Shown: piece after piece, positions 1 through 5,537 of the stretch
Numbering within the stretch: position 1 is the stretch's first letter
Layout of the letters: each line of letters begins with the position of its first letter
Notes under the pieces: model-generated
Told to the model about the DNA's origin: nothing
The model's database searches: none
The model's input: only the letters and a program-made list of their open reading frames with translations
Position numbers and translations under genes: made by a program
DNA from: DASROJ01 sp035646975
GTDB taxonomy: Bacteria; Acidobacteriota; Polarisedimenticolia; JACPZX01; DASXTC01
Length of the DNA stretch: 5,537 bases
Assembly (NCBI GenBank): GCA_035646975.1
Contig: DASROJ010000325.1
Span: 1 to 5,537, forward strand
Direction: 5' to 3'

Positions 1-1338
1 CTCTGGCTGGCGTGTCTCGGCGCCCGCCGCGGCCGGATGGTCGCCACCGGAGCCCGACCGGAACGCGTCGATCTCCCCCAGCGTCGGAAACAACGCCACC
101 AGCTCGGCGCCCAGATCCGACACGTCGGCTTGTCCACCGCCCGATGACCCGGGCTCGCGCTGGCGGAAGTACTCCTGGATCGCCTCGCAGAAGCCATAGT
201 AGGGGAAGGAGCCGTCCTGCTCGACGCACCGCCCGTGAAGGGTGCGGATCTGCCGCGCATGCGCGAGCTTGTCGAGGTCGTCCAGCAGACGCGTCTTGCC
301 GACGCCCGCCTCTCCCGACACCACGACGAACTGGCACTCTCCCGCCACGGCCGCGTTGAGGCGCTGCTGCAGCTCGCGCGACTCCTCCTTGCGGCCCACG
401 AACGGGGCCAGCGCGGCGCGCGGTGTCTGGATGGCGCGTGTCATGAGAAGCGACTTGTTCTGCTCGCTGTCGTGGAGCTCGGCCTTGTAGCGGCGCAGCG
501 CGGCCACCAGGTCACCGGGTCTGGCGGGACGTTCGGCGGCATCCTTGGCGAGACACCAGAGGATGATACGGTCAAGCTCTTCGTCGATTTGCGCTCCGCG
601 ATCGCGCGCCGACTGGGGAATCTCGTGAACGATCCGATAGAGCATCGACTGCACGTCTCCGGTGAACGGCACATCCCCGGTGACGCATTCGTAGAGCACC
701 GTTCCGAGCGAGTAGATGTCCGATCGTGTGTCCACCGCGCGACCGCTCGCCTGCTCGGGACTGAGGTACGACATGGTCCCGACCACCATCCCGGTTCTCG
801 TGACGTGCGTGCCTTCGGTGGCCCGCGCCAAACCAAAGTCCATCACACGCACGCGCAGCGCGCCGCCGTCCTGGCGCAGCACCATGATGTTTTCCGGCTT
901 GATGTCGCGGTGGATCACGCCGTGCGCCTGGCTGTACTCGAGCACCTCGCCCACCGCCAGACCGATCTCCAGCATCTCGCCGAGCCGCAGCGCCCCTTCC
1001 TTCAGCCGGTGTCTCAGGCTCATCCCTTCCACCACCGGCATGACGAAGAAGAGCGAGCCTTCGTGCTGGCCGAAATCGTGGATGGCGACGATCGAGGGGT
1101 GGTCCAGTCGCGCGACGATCTGGGCCTCGGTCTTGAAGCGCTGCTCCATGTCGGGGGTCAGCAGGCTCGGGGCGACGAGCTTGATCGCCACGTCGCGGTT
1201 GAGCTGGGGGTCGCGGGCGCGGTACACCACGCCCATGCCGCCGCGCCCCAGCTCCTCGATGATTTCGTATCGATCGGCGAGCCTCTTCCCGATCACGGCG
1301 ATGCATCCCCCTTCGGATTGGCCTGGATTGGGCGCCAT
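1..1338 (-). CDS. Ser/Thr protein kinase fused to AAA/STAND-type ATPase (PknK-like), C-terminus cut by window edge
   Basis: A soluble eukaryotic-type Ser/Thr kinase joined to a P-loop ATPase; 446 codons are visible and the frame is still open at base 1. Counting from the ATG at 1338, the kinase domain spans about residues 24-284: glycine loop GRGGMG (31-36), catalytic Lys53 in VAIK, helix-C Glu71, HRDIKPEN (143-150, base Asp145), DFG (168-170), SPEQ (193-196) in place of APE, and Asp207 in SDIYSLG. All catalytic residues are present, and it is an RD kinase with several Thr in the activation loop (174, 177, 180, 182, 188). A second domain begins near FVGRKEE (313-319) with Walker A GEAGVGKT (342-349), as in AAA_16 modules of PknK and LuxR/STAND regulators. 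Walker B and any C-terminal TPR, cyclase or HTH domain would lie outside the window. No transmembrane segment is seen, so it is probably cytoplasmic. The start is uncertain: the ATG has no Shine-Dalgarno, whereas the in-frame GTG at 1296 follows a purine-rich site and gives the usual short N-terminus (IGKRLADRYEI). The coordinates given are the outer limit. Confidence 0.93.
   Translation of the reverse strand, partial: MAPNPGQSEGGCIAVIGKRLADRYEIIEELGRGGMGVVYRARDPQLNRDVAIKLVAPSLLTPDMEQRFKTEAQIVARLDHPSIVAIHDFGQHEGSLFFVMPVVEGMSLRHRLKEGALRLGEMLEIGLAVGEVLEYSQAHGVIHRDIKPENIMVLRQDGGALRVRVMDFGLARATEGTHVTRTGMVVGTMSYLSPEQASGRAVDTRSDIYSLGTVLYECVTGDVPFTGDVQSMLYRIVHEIPQSARDRGAQIDEELDRIILWCLAKDAAERPARPGDLVAALRRYKAELHDSEQNKSLLMTRAIQTPRAALAPFVGRKEESRELQQRLNAAVAGECQFVVVSGEAGVGKTRLLDDLDKLAHARQIRTLHGRCVEQDGSFPYYGFCEAIQEYFRQREPGSSGGGQADVSDLGAELVALFPTLGEIDAFRSGSGGDHPAAAGAETRQPE
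1306..1313 (-). promoter_or_regulatory. Putative Shine-Dalgarno for the GTG start at 1296 of the kinase-ATPase gene
   Basis: The minus strand reads AAGGGGGA here, 9 nt before an in-frame GTG (1296-1294). Nothing comparable precedes the ATG at 1338. Starting at the GTG puts the kinase domain only about 9 residues from the N-terminus, which is common for this family. The site is an imperfect match to AGGAGG, so it favours the GTG start without proving it. Confidence 0.4.
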
Positions 1339-1378
1339 TCTAGCAGATGCGGGACCAGGGCGAGGCTGGGGGGTAGTA

Positions 1379-1407
1379 ATAATGATGAGGTGGGTTCAGG
1401 CTGTCCG
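1379..1407 (-). promoter_or_regulatory. Candidate sigma70-like promoter for the kinase-ATPase gene
   Basis: On the minus strand, CGGACA (1407-1402; 4 of 6 to the -35 consensus) is followed after exactly 17 nt by CATTAT (1384-1379; 4 of 6 to the -10 consensus). The -10 lies in a conspicuous AT-rich patch in otherwise GC-rich DNA. The -35 box overlaps the last codons of the upstream small gene. Predicted initiation near 1372 leaves a leader of roughly 33 nt to the ATG or 75 nt to the GTG. It may allow the downstream kinase to be expressed apart from the genes before it. This is pattern matching only, and the phylum's promoter consensus is not known to me. Confidence 0.3.
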
Positions 1408-1884
1408 TGCGCCGGGGAGGAACTCCACCTTCGCCAGCCACGCCCGGACCACGAAGATCCTCAGGTTGTTGCTCTGCGGGTCGAAGGGAACGAAGAAGAA
1501 GCCCGGCCGATCCGGCGCATATCCCACCGTGATCCCCGTCAGGACCTCGCCGTCCTTGAAGGTGACGCGGATGGTCCTTCCCTGGCCCTGACCCCCGGTG
1601 GCTTCGTGGGATTCGACATGGTCCTTGTTGCCTTCCAGCGACTTCACGAAAAAGACCGCCTTGAGCTGGGCCAGCGGAACCTTCACGGTTCCCGCGCGCA
1701 GGTCTCCGTCGGGATAGACGTGGAAGTCGGGTTTGTTGGGCGAGAAATCGCGCGTCGTCCCCTTCAGGATTGCGCCGTCGGCGAACCGGGCGACCACGTG
1801 AAGGCTGGATGCGTCACCGATCGTCATGTTCACCAAGTTGTGGCCGGGCCGCTTCCGCGTCAACCGCCCGGTTCGCCGGGGCAT
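1396..1884 (-). CDS. Small beta-rich protein with two tandem copies of one module (DUF6982-like?)
   Basis: A 162-residue protein of unknown function with no signal peptide or transmembrane helix, probably cytoplasmic. It has an internal duplication: residues 28-80 align with 104-156. Shared positions include F34/F109, D36-G37/D111-G112, L40/L115, G42/G117, T44/T119, P49/P124, P52/P127, F54/F129 and P58/P133, a constant offset of 75, followed by a one-residue insertion before a final strand ending V77-F-F79/V153-E-F155. A Gly/Gln-rich linker (about 97-102) separates the copies. The FxDGxxLxG turn followed by a P[ND][KR]PxF strand recalls small beta-barrel modules often found near acidobacterial kinases (possibly DUF6982); that family name is from memory and untested. 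The ATG at 1884 lies 7 nt after the upstream kinase stop, suggesting translational coupling. A longer frame opens at 1980, but its first 32 codons overlap the end of that kinase gene. An ATG at 1827 is also possible, because the basic first 19 residues lie outside the module. No Shine-Dalgarno is evident at either ATG. Confidence 0.82.
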   Translation of the reverse strand: MPRRTGRLTRKRPGHNLVNMTIGDASSLHVVARFADGAILKGTTRDFSPNKPDFHVYPDGDLRAGTVKVPLAQLKAVFFVKSLEGNKDHVESHEATGGQGQGRTIRVTFKDGEVLTGITVGYAPDRPGFFFVPFDPQSNNLRIFVVRAWLAKVEFLPGARTA

Positions 1885-1891
1885 GACCGAA

Positions 1892-4609
1892 TCAGCGCCG
1901 CGACAGCGGCTCGAGGACCTCGTCACGGAACAGCGGCCTGCCCGCCCGGGAGATCCAGAACCCGTAAAGCGCCGGGGCAAGGATCAGGGCAAGCGAGAGG
2001 AGTGTCGACCCCAGGTACCAGGGTGCCGGGTGCAGTGTGAGCGGCATTATATTGACCAGCGCGGAGACGGTGAACCAGGCCGCGAAGGCCAGCAGACCGA
2101 CCCGGAACAGGACGAGCCAGACGATCGGATACACGAGCAGGCTTTCCACGAGATAGCCCGGGATGCTCCCGTGGTTGGGATAGAACAACACAACCGCCAG
2201 CAGCGAGCTGACGACAACCGCTGCCCAGGTGCGTCGCAGCAGAAGGCGAAATATCAGAATCGTCGTCAAGGGGAAGATTATTTCCAGAAGTCTCTGGGTG
2301 TGAATGCCGGCGAAGGTCACGAGGGTCGACACGGTCCCACGCAGCGGCTCGAAGGTCCACTCGGTCCAGAACGGCACATCAGGAGCCCCACCAAGCATCG
2401 TCGGAATCAAACTGCCCAGACGGCCCAGCACCACGACCAGGGTTCCGGCGGCGGATCCGATCAACAGGTCGCGACCCACCAGCGGGTCCCGGAAGCGTCC
2501 CTCCAGCACCCTCACCCACGAGACCAGGATCCGTGGCCACAGTCTGCGGGCGTAAGGCTCGATGGCCAGGTAGAAGACGTAGGCGAGCCCGAGCCGCTGC
2601 ATCGCGAACGAAAGATGCGAGATGAACAGAGTCTGTTCAGAGGAGTCCGCCACGTGGTGCGCACCGACAAACCAGGCCATCCTTATCGCGCCGAGGTAGA
2701 GGGCGAACCTCAGTGCGCCGCGGCGGTCTCCGCGACCCCGGCGCACGTTGCGCAGCGCGACGATGCCGGCGACCACGATCACGGTGAGTGGCCACACGGT
2801 TCGAAGAAGCACGGAGGCCCGGTTCCAGAATCCCTCCGGCGGCGCCGGCTCCTCGGCCGGGCGGGTCCACGGCATCACGAGCCGGAGCGACACCGGTTTG
2901 CCGCCCGCCGCGGCCGCCTCGATCCGCAGAGTCGTCTGCTGCTTTCCGGGCCAGGCCCCGGTCCAGGCCGCCCGGCGATCCGCGAACACCGGCGGGGCCC
3001 ACTCCGGCTCCACCGGCACCAGCGACTTCTCGTCGACACCGGTGGCCTGCAGCAGGGCAGTCCAGTTCGGCTCCGCCGTCGCCTTCGTCCTTTCTGCCGG
3101 GACGACCAGAAACGACATCAGACGTCCATCGGGATCGAGACCGATCCGCGCCATGCCGGGCACGGTGTCAGGGGGATCTTTCAGCCATTCTCCGACGGAG
3201 CTTGCATCGATTGGCTGCAGCACCCGCTGGCTCTCGCGGTACCAGAAGCGAATCCCGGCGGGCGGCGCCGATTGGAGAGAGCTCAACACCCCATCTGTTG
3301 ATTGATTGCGTCGCAGCAGGTCCTCGATGTAATCGGGATCCGCATCGAAAGCAAAGAGGCTGTCGGCCGGCTTCCGTTCGTAGCCGGCCTGCGCAAGAAT
3401 CTCCCTGGCGCGCTCCTGCAGGAACTCGGGCGGCTTGTCGAGCGGAATCATCCCCATCAGCGTGGTGTAGGGAGCCAGCGCGAAGACCGCGGCGAGGGAG
3501 GCCAGAAAAACAACGAGAGCGCCCCAGATGAGCACCGGCGACGGTGCGCCTTCGTCCCCTGCCTCGGCCACCATCTGCGGCGAAGGCGTCTCTCCGGCGG
3601 CGAGGGCGGCCGCGAGCGGATCGCCGCCTGGCAGCGCGGCGGCCACCGAGAGAGCCGAGGAGGGCCGACGCGCCGGATCCGCGTCCAGGCAACGAAGGAT
3701 GACCCGTTCCACGATCGGGTCGAACCCCTCCATGAGGCTCGAAGGGGTCGACGGCGTCGTCTCCGACTGAAGGCGCCGCAGTTCTTCCACCGACGCCGCC
3801 CTGAAGGCCGGTTTGCCTGTGAACAACTCGTACAGCACCAGACCGAGAGAATAGAGATCGCTTCGAACCGAGACCTCCCGACCCGCGAGCTGTTCCGGCG
3901 CCATGTAGGCCGGCGTGCCGGAGAGGATCTCGGTCCCCGAGATGTCCTGAGCGAAGGCGGCAAGGCCGAAGTCGGTGATGCGTGCCCGGCCACGACCGTC
4001 GATCATGATGTTGGCGGGCTTCAGGTCGCGGTGCAGCACCCCGATCTCGTGCGAAGCGGCCAGTCCGGCACAGAGCTGCCGGGCGATCTGGATCGCCTTG
4101 TCCTTCGGCAGGTGCCCGATCCGGCGCAGCAGAGACGCCAGATCCTCGCCATCGATGTATTCCATCGAGAGGAAGTGCTGTCCATCGGCTTCGCCCGCGT
4201 CGTAGATGCGGCAGACATTGGGATGGGAGACCTGGCGCGCGGTGCGCACCTCTTCGAGGAACCGTTCGAGCCGGTCGGGCTTCGCATCGAATCCGCGCGG
4301 CAGGAACTTGAGGGCGACCGGCTGGCCAAGCTTCAGGTCGTCGGCCCGGTAAACCTCACCCATCCCTCCTTTGCCCAGCAGCCCCACGATCCGGTATCGG
4401 CCGGCGAGGATGGCCCCGGGGAGGAACCGTGCCGTCGCGGCCGCCGAACGGGACGTGCCCGGGTGCCGCGCCGCAGGATCGACGCCCGGTGCAAGACGCT
4501 CCGTCGGCATCTCAGAGGAGAGCGATACCGGCTGACCGCAGGATCCGCAGAAGCGATCCCCGGCAGGCAGGCGACTCGAGCAGCTCGGGCAGGTTATCGG
4601 AGCCGACAT
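1892..4609 (-). CDS. Membrane Ser/Thr protein kinase with N-terminal zinc ribbon and polytopic C-terminal domain
   Basis: A complete 905-residue receptor-like Hanks kinase. Residues 7-24 hold a zinc ribbon (C7-x2-C10, C21-x2-C24), then a Ser/Ala/Pro/Arg-rich linker to about 70. The kinase domain spans about 72-326: GKGGMG (79-84), Lys101 in VALK, helix-C Glu120, HRDLKPAN (193-200, Asp195), DFG (213-215), APEQ (237-240) and Asp251. All key residues are present, so it should be active; Thr226, Ser230 and Thr232 are candidate activation-loop phosphosites. A hydrophobic helix at about 359-380 is followed by a hydrophilic region (about 385-600), presumably outside the cytoplasm, with aromatic FWYRES (455-460) and LDPDGRLMSF (491-500). 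Residues 603-887 contain roughly eight further hydrophobic stretches, with a conserved-looking RDPLVGRDLL loop (707-716). The multi-helix tail distinguishes it from single-pass PknB-type kinases, which carry PASTA domains. The ligand is unknown. The ATG at 4609 is the only start that keeps the whole zinc ribbon; it has no clear Shine-Dalgarno. The gene ends 7 nt before the next one. Confidence 0.95.
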   Translation of the reverse strand: MSAPITCPSCSSRLPAGDRFCGSCGQPVSLSSEMPTERLAPGVDPAARHPGTSRSAAATARFLPGAILAGRYRIVGLLGKGGMGEVYRADDLKLGQPVALKFLPRGFDAKPDRLERFLEEVRTARQVSHPNVCRIYDAGEADGQHFLSMEYIDGEDLASLLRRIGHLPKDKAIQIARQLCAGLAASHEIGVLHRDLKPANIMIDGRGRARITDFGLAAFAQDISGTEILSGTPAYMAPEQLAGREVSVRSDLYSLGLVLYELFTGKPAFRAASVEELRRLQSETTPSTPSSLMEGFDPIVERVILRCLDADPARRPSSALSVAAALPGGDPLAAALAAGETPSPQMVAEAGDEGAPSPVLIWGALVVFLASLAAVFALAPYTTLMGMIPLDKPPEFLQERAREILAQAGYERKPADSLFAFDADPDYIEDLLRRNQSTDGVLSSLQSAPPAGIRFWYRESQRVLQPIDASSVGEWLKDPPDTVPGMARIGLDPDGRLMSFLVVPAERTKATAEPNWTALLQATGVDEKSLVPVEPEWAPPVFADRRAAWTGAWPGKQQTTLRIEAAAAGGKPVSLRLVMPWTRPAEEPAPPEGFWNRASVLLRTVWPLTVIVVAGIVALRNVRRGRGDRRGALRFALYLGAIRMAWFVGAHHVADSSEQTLFISHLSFAMQRLGLAYVFYLAIEPYARRLWPRILVSWVRVLEGRFRDPLVGRDLLIGSAAGTLVVVLGRLGSLIPTMLGGAPDVPFWTEWTFEPLRGTVSTLVTFAGIHTQRLLEIIFPLTTILIFRLLLRRTWAAVVVSSLLAVVLFYPNHGSIPGYLVESLLVYPIVWLVLFRVGLLAFAAWFTVSALVNIMPLTLHPAPWYLGSTLLSLALILAPALYGFWISRAGRPLFRDEVLEPLSRR

Positions 4610-4618
4610 GCCGCGCAG

Positions 4619-4647
4619 GGTATCACGCCGGGCTGCGTGCGCCTCAA
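4619..4647 (-). promoter_or_regulatory. Weak promoter candidate before the zinc-ribbon kinase; possible leaderless start
   Basis: The 42-nt gap contains TTGAGG (4647-4642; 4 of 6 to -35), 17 nt, then GATACC (4624-4619; 3 of 6 to -10) on the minus strand. Initiation about 7 nt downstream would fall only a few bases before the ATG at 4609, fitting the absence of a Shine-Dalgarno. The -10 match is poor, so read-through from the upstream gene is an equally good explanation. Confidence 0.2.
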
Positions 4648-4651
4648 TTCA

Positions 4652-5537
4652 TCAGGGAACCCACTCGATCGCGCTGACGTTGGTCGTGATCCCCAGCGCG
4701 CTCAGGTCGAGCGACATCGCAAAGCCTCCCGCCGTCGTCGAGCCGAGCGACGTGGACGTGAACCGGAACACGTCCTCGTCCTCTCCGGTCGCACCCGTTA
4801 CCGCGAAGGCGCCCGTGGTCGACAGGAGCAGGGCGCCCGTCGAGGTCTGCGCGAACCCATCCACGTCCTCGCTGTTGACCGTGAGCCCCACGTCGCTGCC
4901 ATCGAAGTAGAACGCCCACGAGCCGTTGGTCGCCTGCCCGAGGCTGGTTGGAGTGAATTCGAGCAGGTCTTCATCATCCGCGCTGATGGTGTTGGAAGGC
5001 ATCGGTCCAAATGCCGAGACGGTGCCCACCGTTGAGAGCACCAGATGGCCGTTGGGCAGAACGCCGAGTGCGTCGATGTCTTCGTCGTTCTGCGTCAACC
5101 CCACGTCGCTCCCCTCGAAGTAGAAGTCGAAGGAGCCGGCCGTGTTCGCCCCAAGCGAGGTAGGCACAAAGCGCACGATGTCTGAGTCGTCCAGGGTGGT
5201 GCCGCCGCCGGGGCCTCCGGTCATCCCCGGAATCACGACCGGATCGGCAAACGAGATCAGGATGTCACCATTGGACAACCTCGCGATGGCGTCGATCTCC
5301 GCTCCGGAGGGCAGTACGTCGCTGCCGTCGAACACCCAGGACCAGGCCCCGGTAACCGTGTTTCTCGACACGATGTCCCTGCTCTCTACGCTGCCGAGCC
5401 CGGGCACGGTCGTCGTGGCTGAGAACGAAAGCCACATCACCGGGTTGTCGACCACCACCGAGACACGCTGGCCCTGCGTCCCGCCGCAGCTGTCGGACGC
5501 TTCGACGCGCACCTCGTGGCTTCCATTGGTGAGGCCG
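4652..5537 (-). CDS. C-terminal part of a probable exported repeat protein (Ig-like end plus DGSDVGL repeats), N-terminus outside window
   Basis: The frame is open at the right edge (first full codon at 5536), so only about the last 294 residues are seen. An in-frame GTG at 5512 could be mistaken for the start, but the eight codons before it encode GLTNGSHE, which continues into EVRVEASDSCGG and VSVVVDNP. That is the usual final strand pair of a bacterial Ig/FN3-like domain, so the true start lies upstream. After it come three full and one partial copy of an acidic repeat with the core G-x-[WF]-x-[FW]-x-F-[DE]-G-S-D-V, then an acidic [DE]-[IV]-D turn, an NG/TG turn and an LS strand. The low Cys and Lys content, Ser/Thr/Gly/Asp richness and Ig-like domain suggest a protein outside the cytoplasm, but the signal peptide is out of view. 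It ends AIEWVP with no visible sorting signal (no LPXTG, PEP-CTERM or T9SS-like tail). The stop is a tandem in-frame TGA TGA. Ligand and role are unknown; a beta-propeller is one possible fold. Confidence 0.85.
   Translation of the reverse strand, partial: GLTNGSHEVRVEASDSCGGTQGQRVSVVVDNPVMWLSFSATTTVPGLGSVESRDIVSRNTVTGAWSWVFDGSDVLPSGAEIDAIARLSNGDILISFADPVVIPGMTGGPGGGTTLDDSDIVRFVPTSLGANTAGSFDFYFEGSDVGLTQNDEDIDALGVLPNGHLVLSTVGTVSAFGPMPSNTISADDEDLLEFTPTSLGQATNGSWAFYFDGSDVGLTVNSEDVDGFAQTSTGALLLSTTGAFAVTGATGEDEDVFRFTSTSLGSTTAGGFAMSLDLSALGITTNVSAIEWVP
4655..5353 (-). repeat. Tandem coding repeats of 71, 71, 65 and about 26 residues (DGSDVGL repeats)
   Basis: Units lie at 5353-5141, 5140-4928, 4927-4733 and 4732-4655 (partial). 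Each full unit starts with a T-[AGN]-G-[AS]-[WF] strand, has the FDGSDV or FEGSDV core, then an acidic [DE]-[IV]-D turn, a turn plus [IL]-[LV]-[IL]-S strand, a variable Gly-rich segment, an acidic D-[DE]-[SE]-D cluster and an F-[VT]-[PS]-TSLG ending. Units 1 and 2 have identical length. DNA identity is high at the core: the 25-base stretches at 4888 and 5101, offset by 213 bases, differ at only two positions. The last unit lacks the DGSDV core and the acidic cluster. Confidence 0.85.

Noticed and set aside
754..762. SPE in place of the APE motif in the second kinase as a sign of inactivity
   Set aside because: SPE is a frequent variant in bacterial Hanks kinases, and Lys53, Glu71, Asp145, the DFG Asp168 and Asp207 are all present, so there is no reason to call it a pseudokinase.
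572..1306. 244-codon minus-strand frame overlapping the kinase-ATPase
   Set aside because: It is an out-of-phase frame over the kinase domain. Its Arg/Ala/Gly-rich product has no motif, while the other frame carries all kinase signatures.
1885..1980. Upstream extension of the small duplicated-module gene to an ATG at 1980
   Set aside because: It would overlap the last 30 or so codons of the membrane kinase in another frame and adds Arg/Ser-rich sequence typical of out-of-frame translation. The ATG at 1884, just after the kinase stop, is more economical.
235..2040. 601-codon open frame on the plus strand
   Set aside because: It lies antisense to the kinase-ATPase and the small protein, whose minus-strand translations show complete kinase and Walker A motifs. 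Its own translation is His/Arg/Asp-rich with no recognisable domain, as expected for an antisense shadow in GC-rich codon use.
1826..3301. 491-codon open frame on the plus strand
   Set aside because: Antisense to the membrane half of the zinc-ribbon kinase. The product is low-complexity and rich in Arg, Gln, His and Pro, with no domain.
4610..4651. Intrinsic terminator after the repeat protein
   Set aside because: The 42-nt gap shows no convincing GC-rich hairpin followed by a T-tract on the minus strand.
3302..5035. 577-codon open frame on the plus strand
   Set aside because: Antisense to the catalytic domain of the zinc-ribbon kinase and to the repeat protein. The Arg/Glu/Gly-rich translation has no motif.

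Overview
The window is a high-GC, gene-dense bacterial segment in which all four supported genes lie on the minus strand, so the layout reads right to left. Kinase-rich organisation, a kinase with an N-terminal zinc ribbon and a large polytopic C-terminal half, a kinase fused to an AAA-type ATPase, and a small beta-rich protein with two repeats together suggest a large-genome environmental bacterium such as an acidobacterium, with myxobacteria or a related phylum as alternatives. This placement is inference from protein style; no rRNA, tRNA or phylogenetic marker is present.

Order of transcription: (1) 5537-4652, the C-terminal part of a probably exported protein that begins outside the window. 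It has the end of an Ig-like domain followed by three full and one partial copy of a roughly 71-residue acidic repeat built around DGSDVGL. (2) 4609-1892, a 905-residue Hanks-type Ser/Thr kinase with a CxxC/CxxC zinc ribbon, a complete catalytic domain, one transmembrane helix, a roughly 220-residue region probably outside the cytoplasm, and a polytopic membrane domain. (3) 1884-1396, a 162-residue protein made of two copies of one beta-rich module. (4) 1338-1, the N-terminal 446 residues of a second Ser/Thr kinase fused to a P-loop ATPase of the type found in PknK-like and STAND regulators; it runs off the left edge.

Gaps are short: 42 nt between genes 1 and 2, 7 nt between genes 2 and 3, and 57 nt (or 99 nt if the GTG start is used) between genes 3 and 4. 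Genes 2 and 3 are very likely co-transcribed. A weak sigma70-like promoter candidate precedes gene 2 and a somewhat better one precedes gene 4, so the last gene may also be transcribed alone. The plausible joint role is envelope-linked signalling: a membrane kinase that could sense outside conditions, a small protein between the kinases, and a soluble kinase-ATPase. Substrates and ligands cannot be read from the sequence. There is no gene-free stretch over 100 nt, and I saw no RNA gene, mobile element or CRISPR array.
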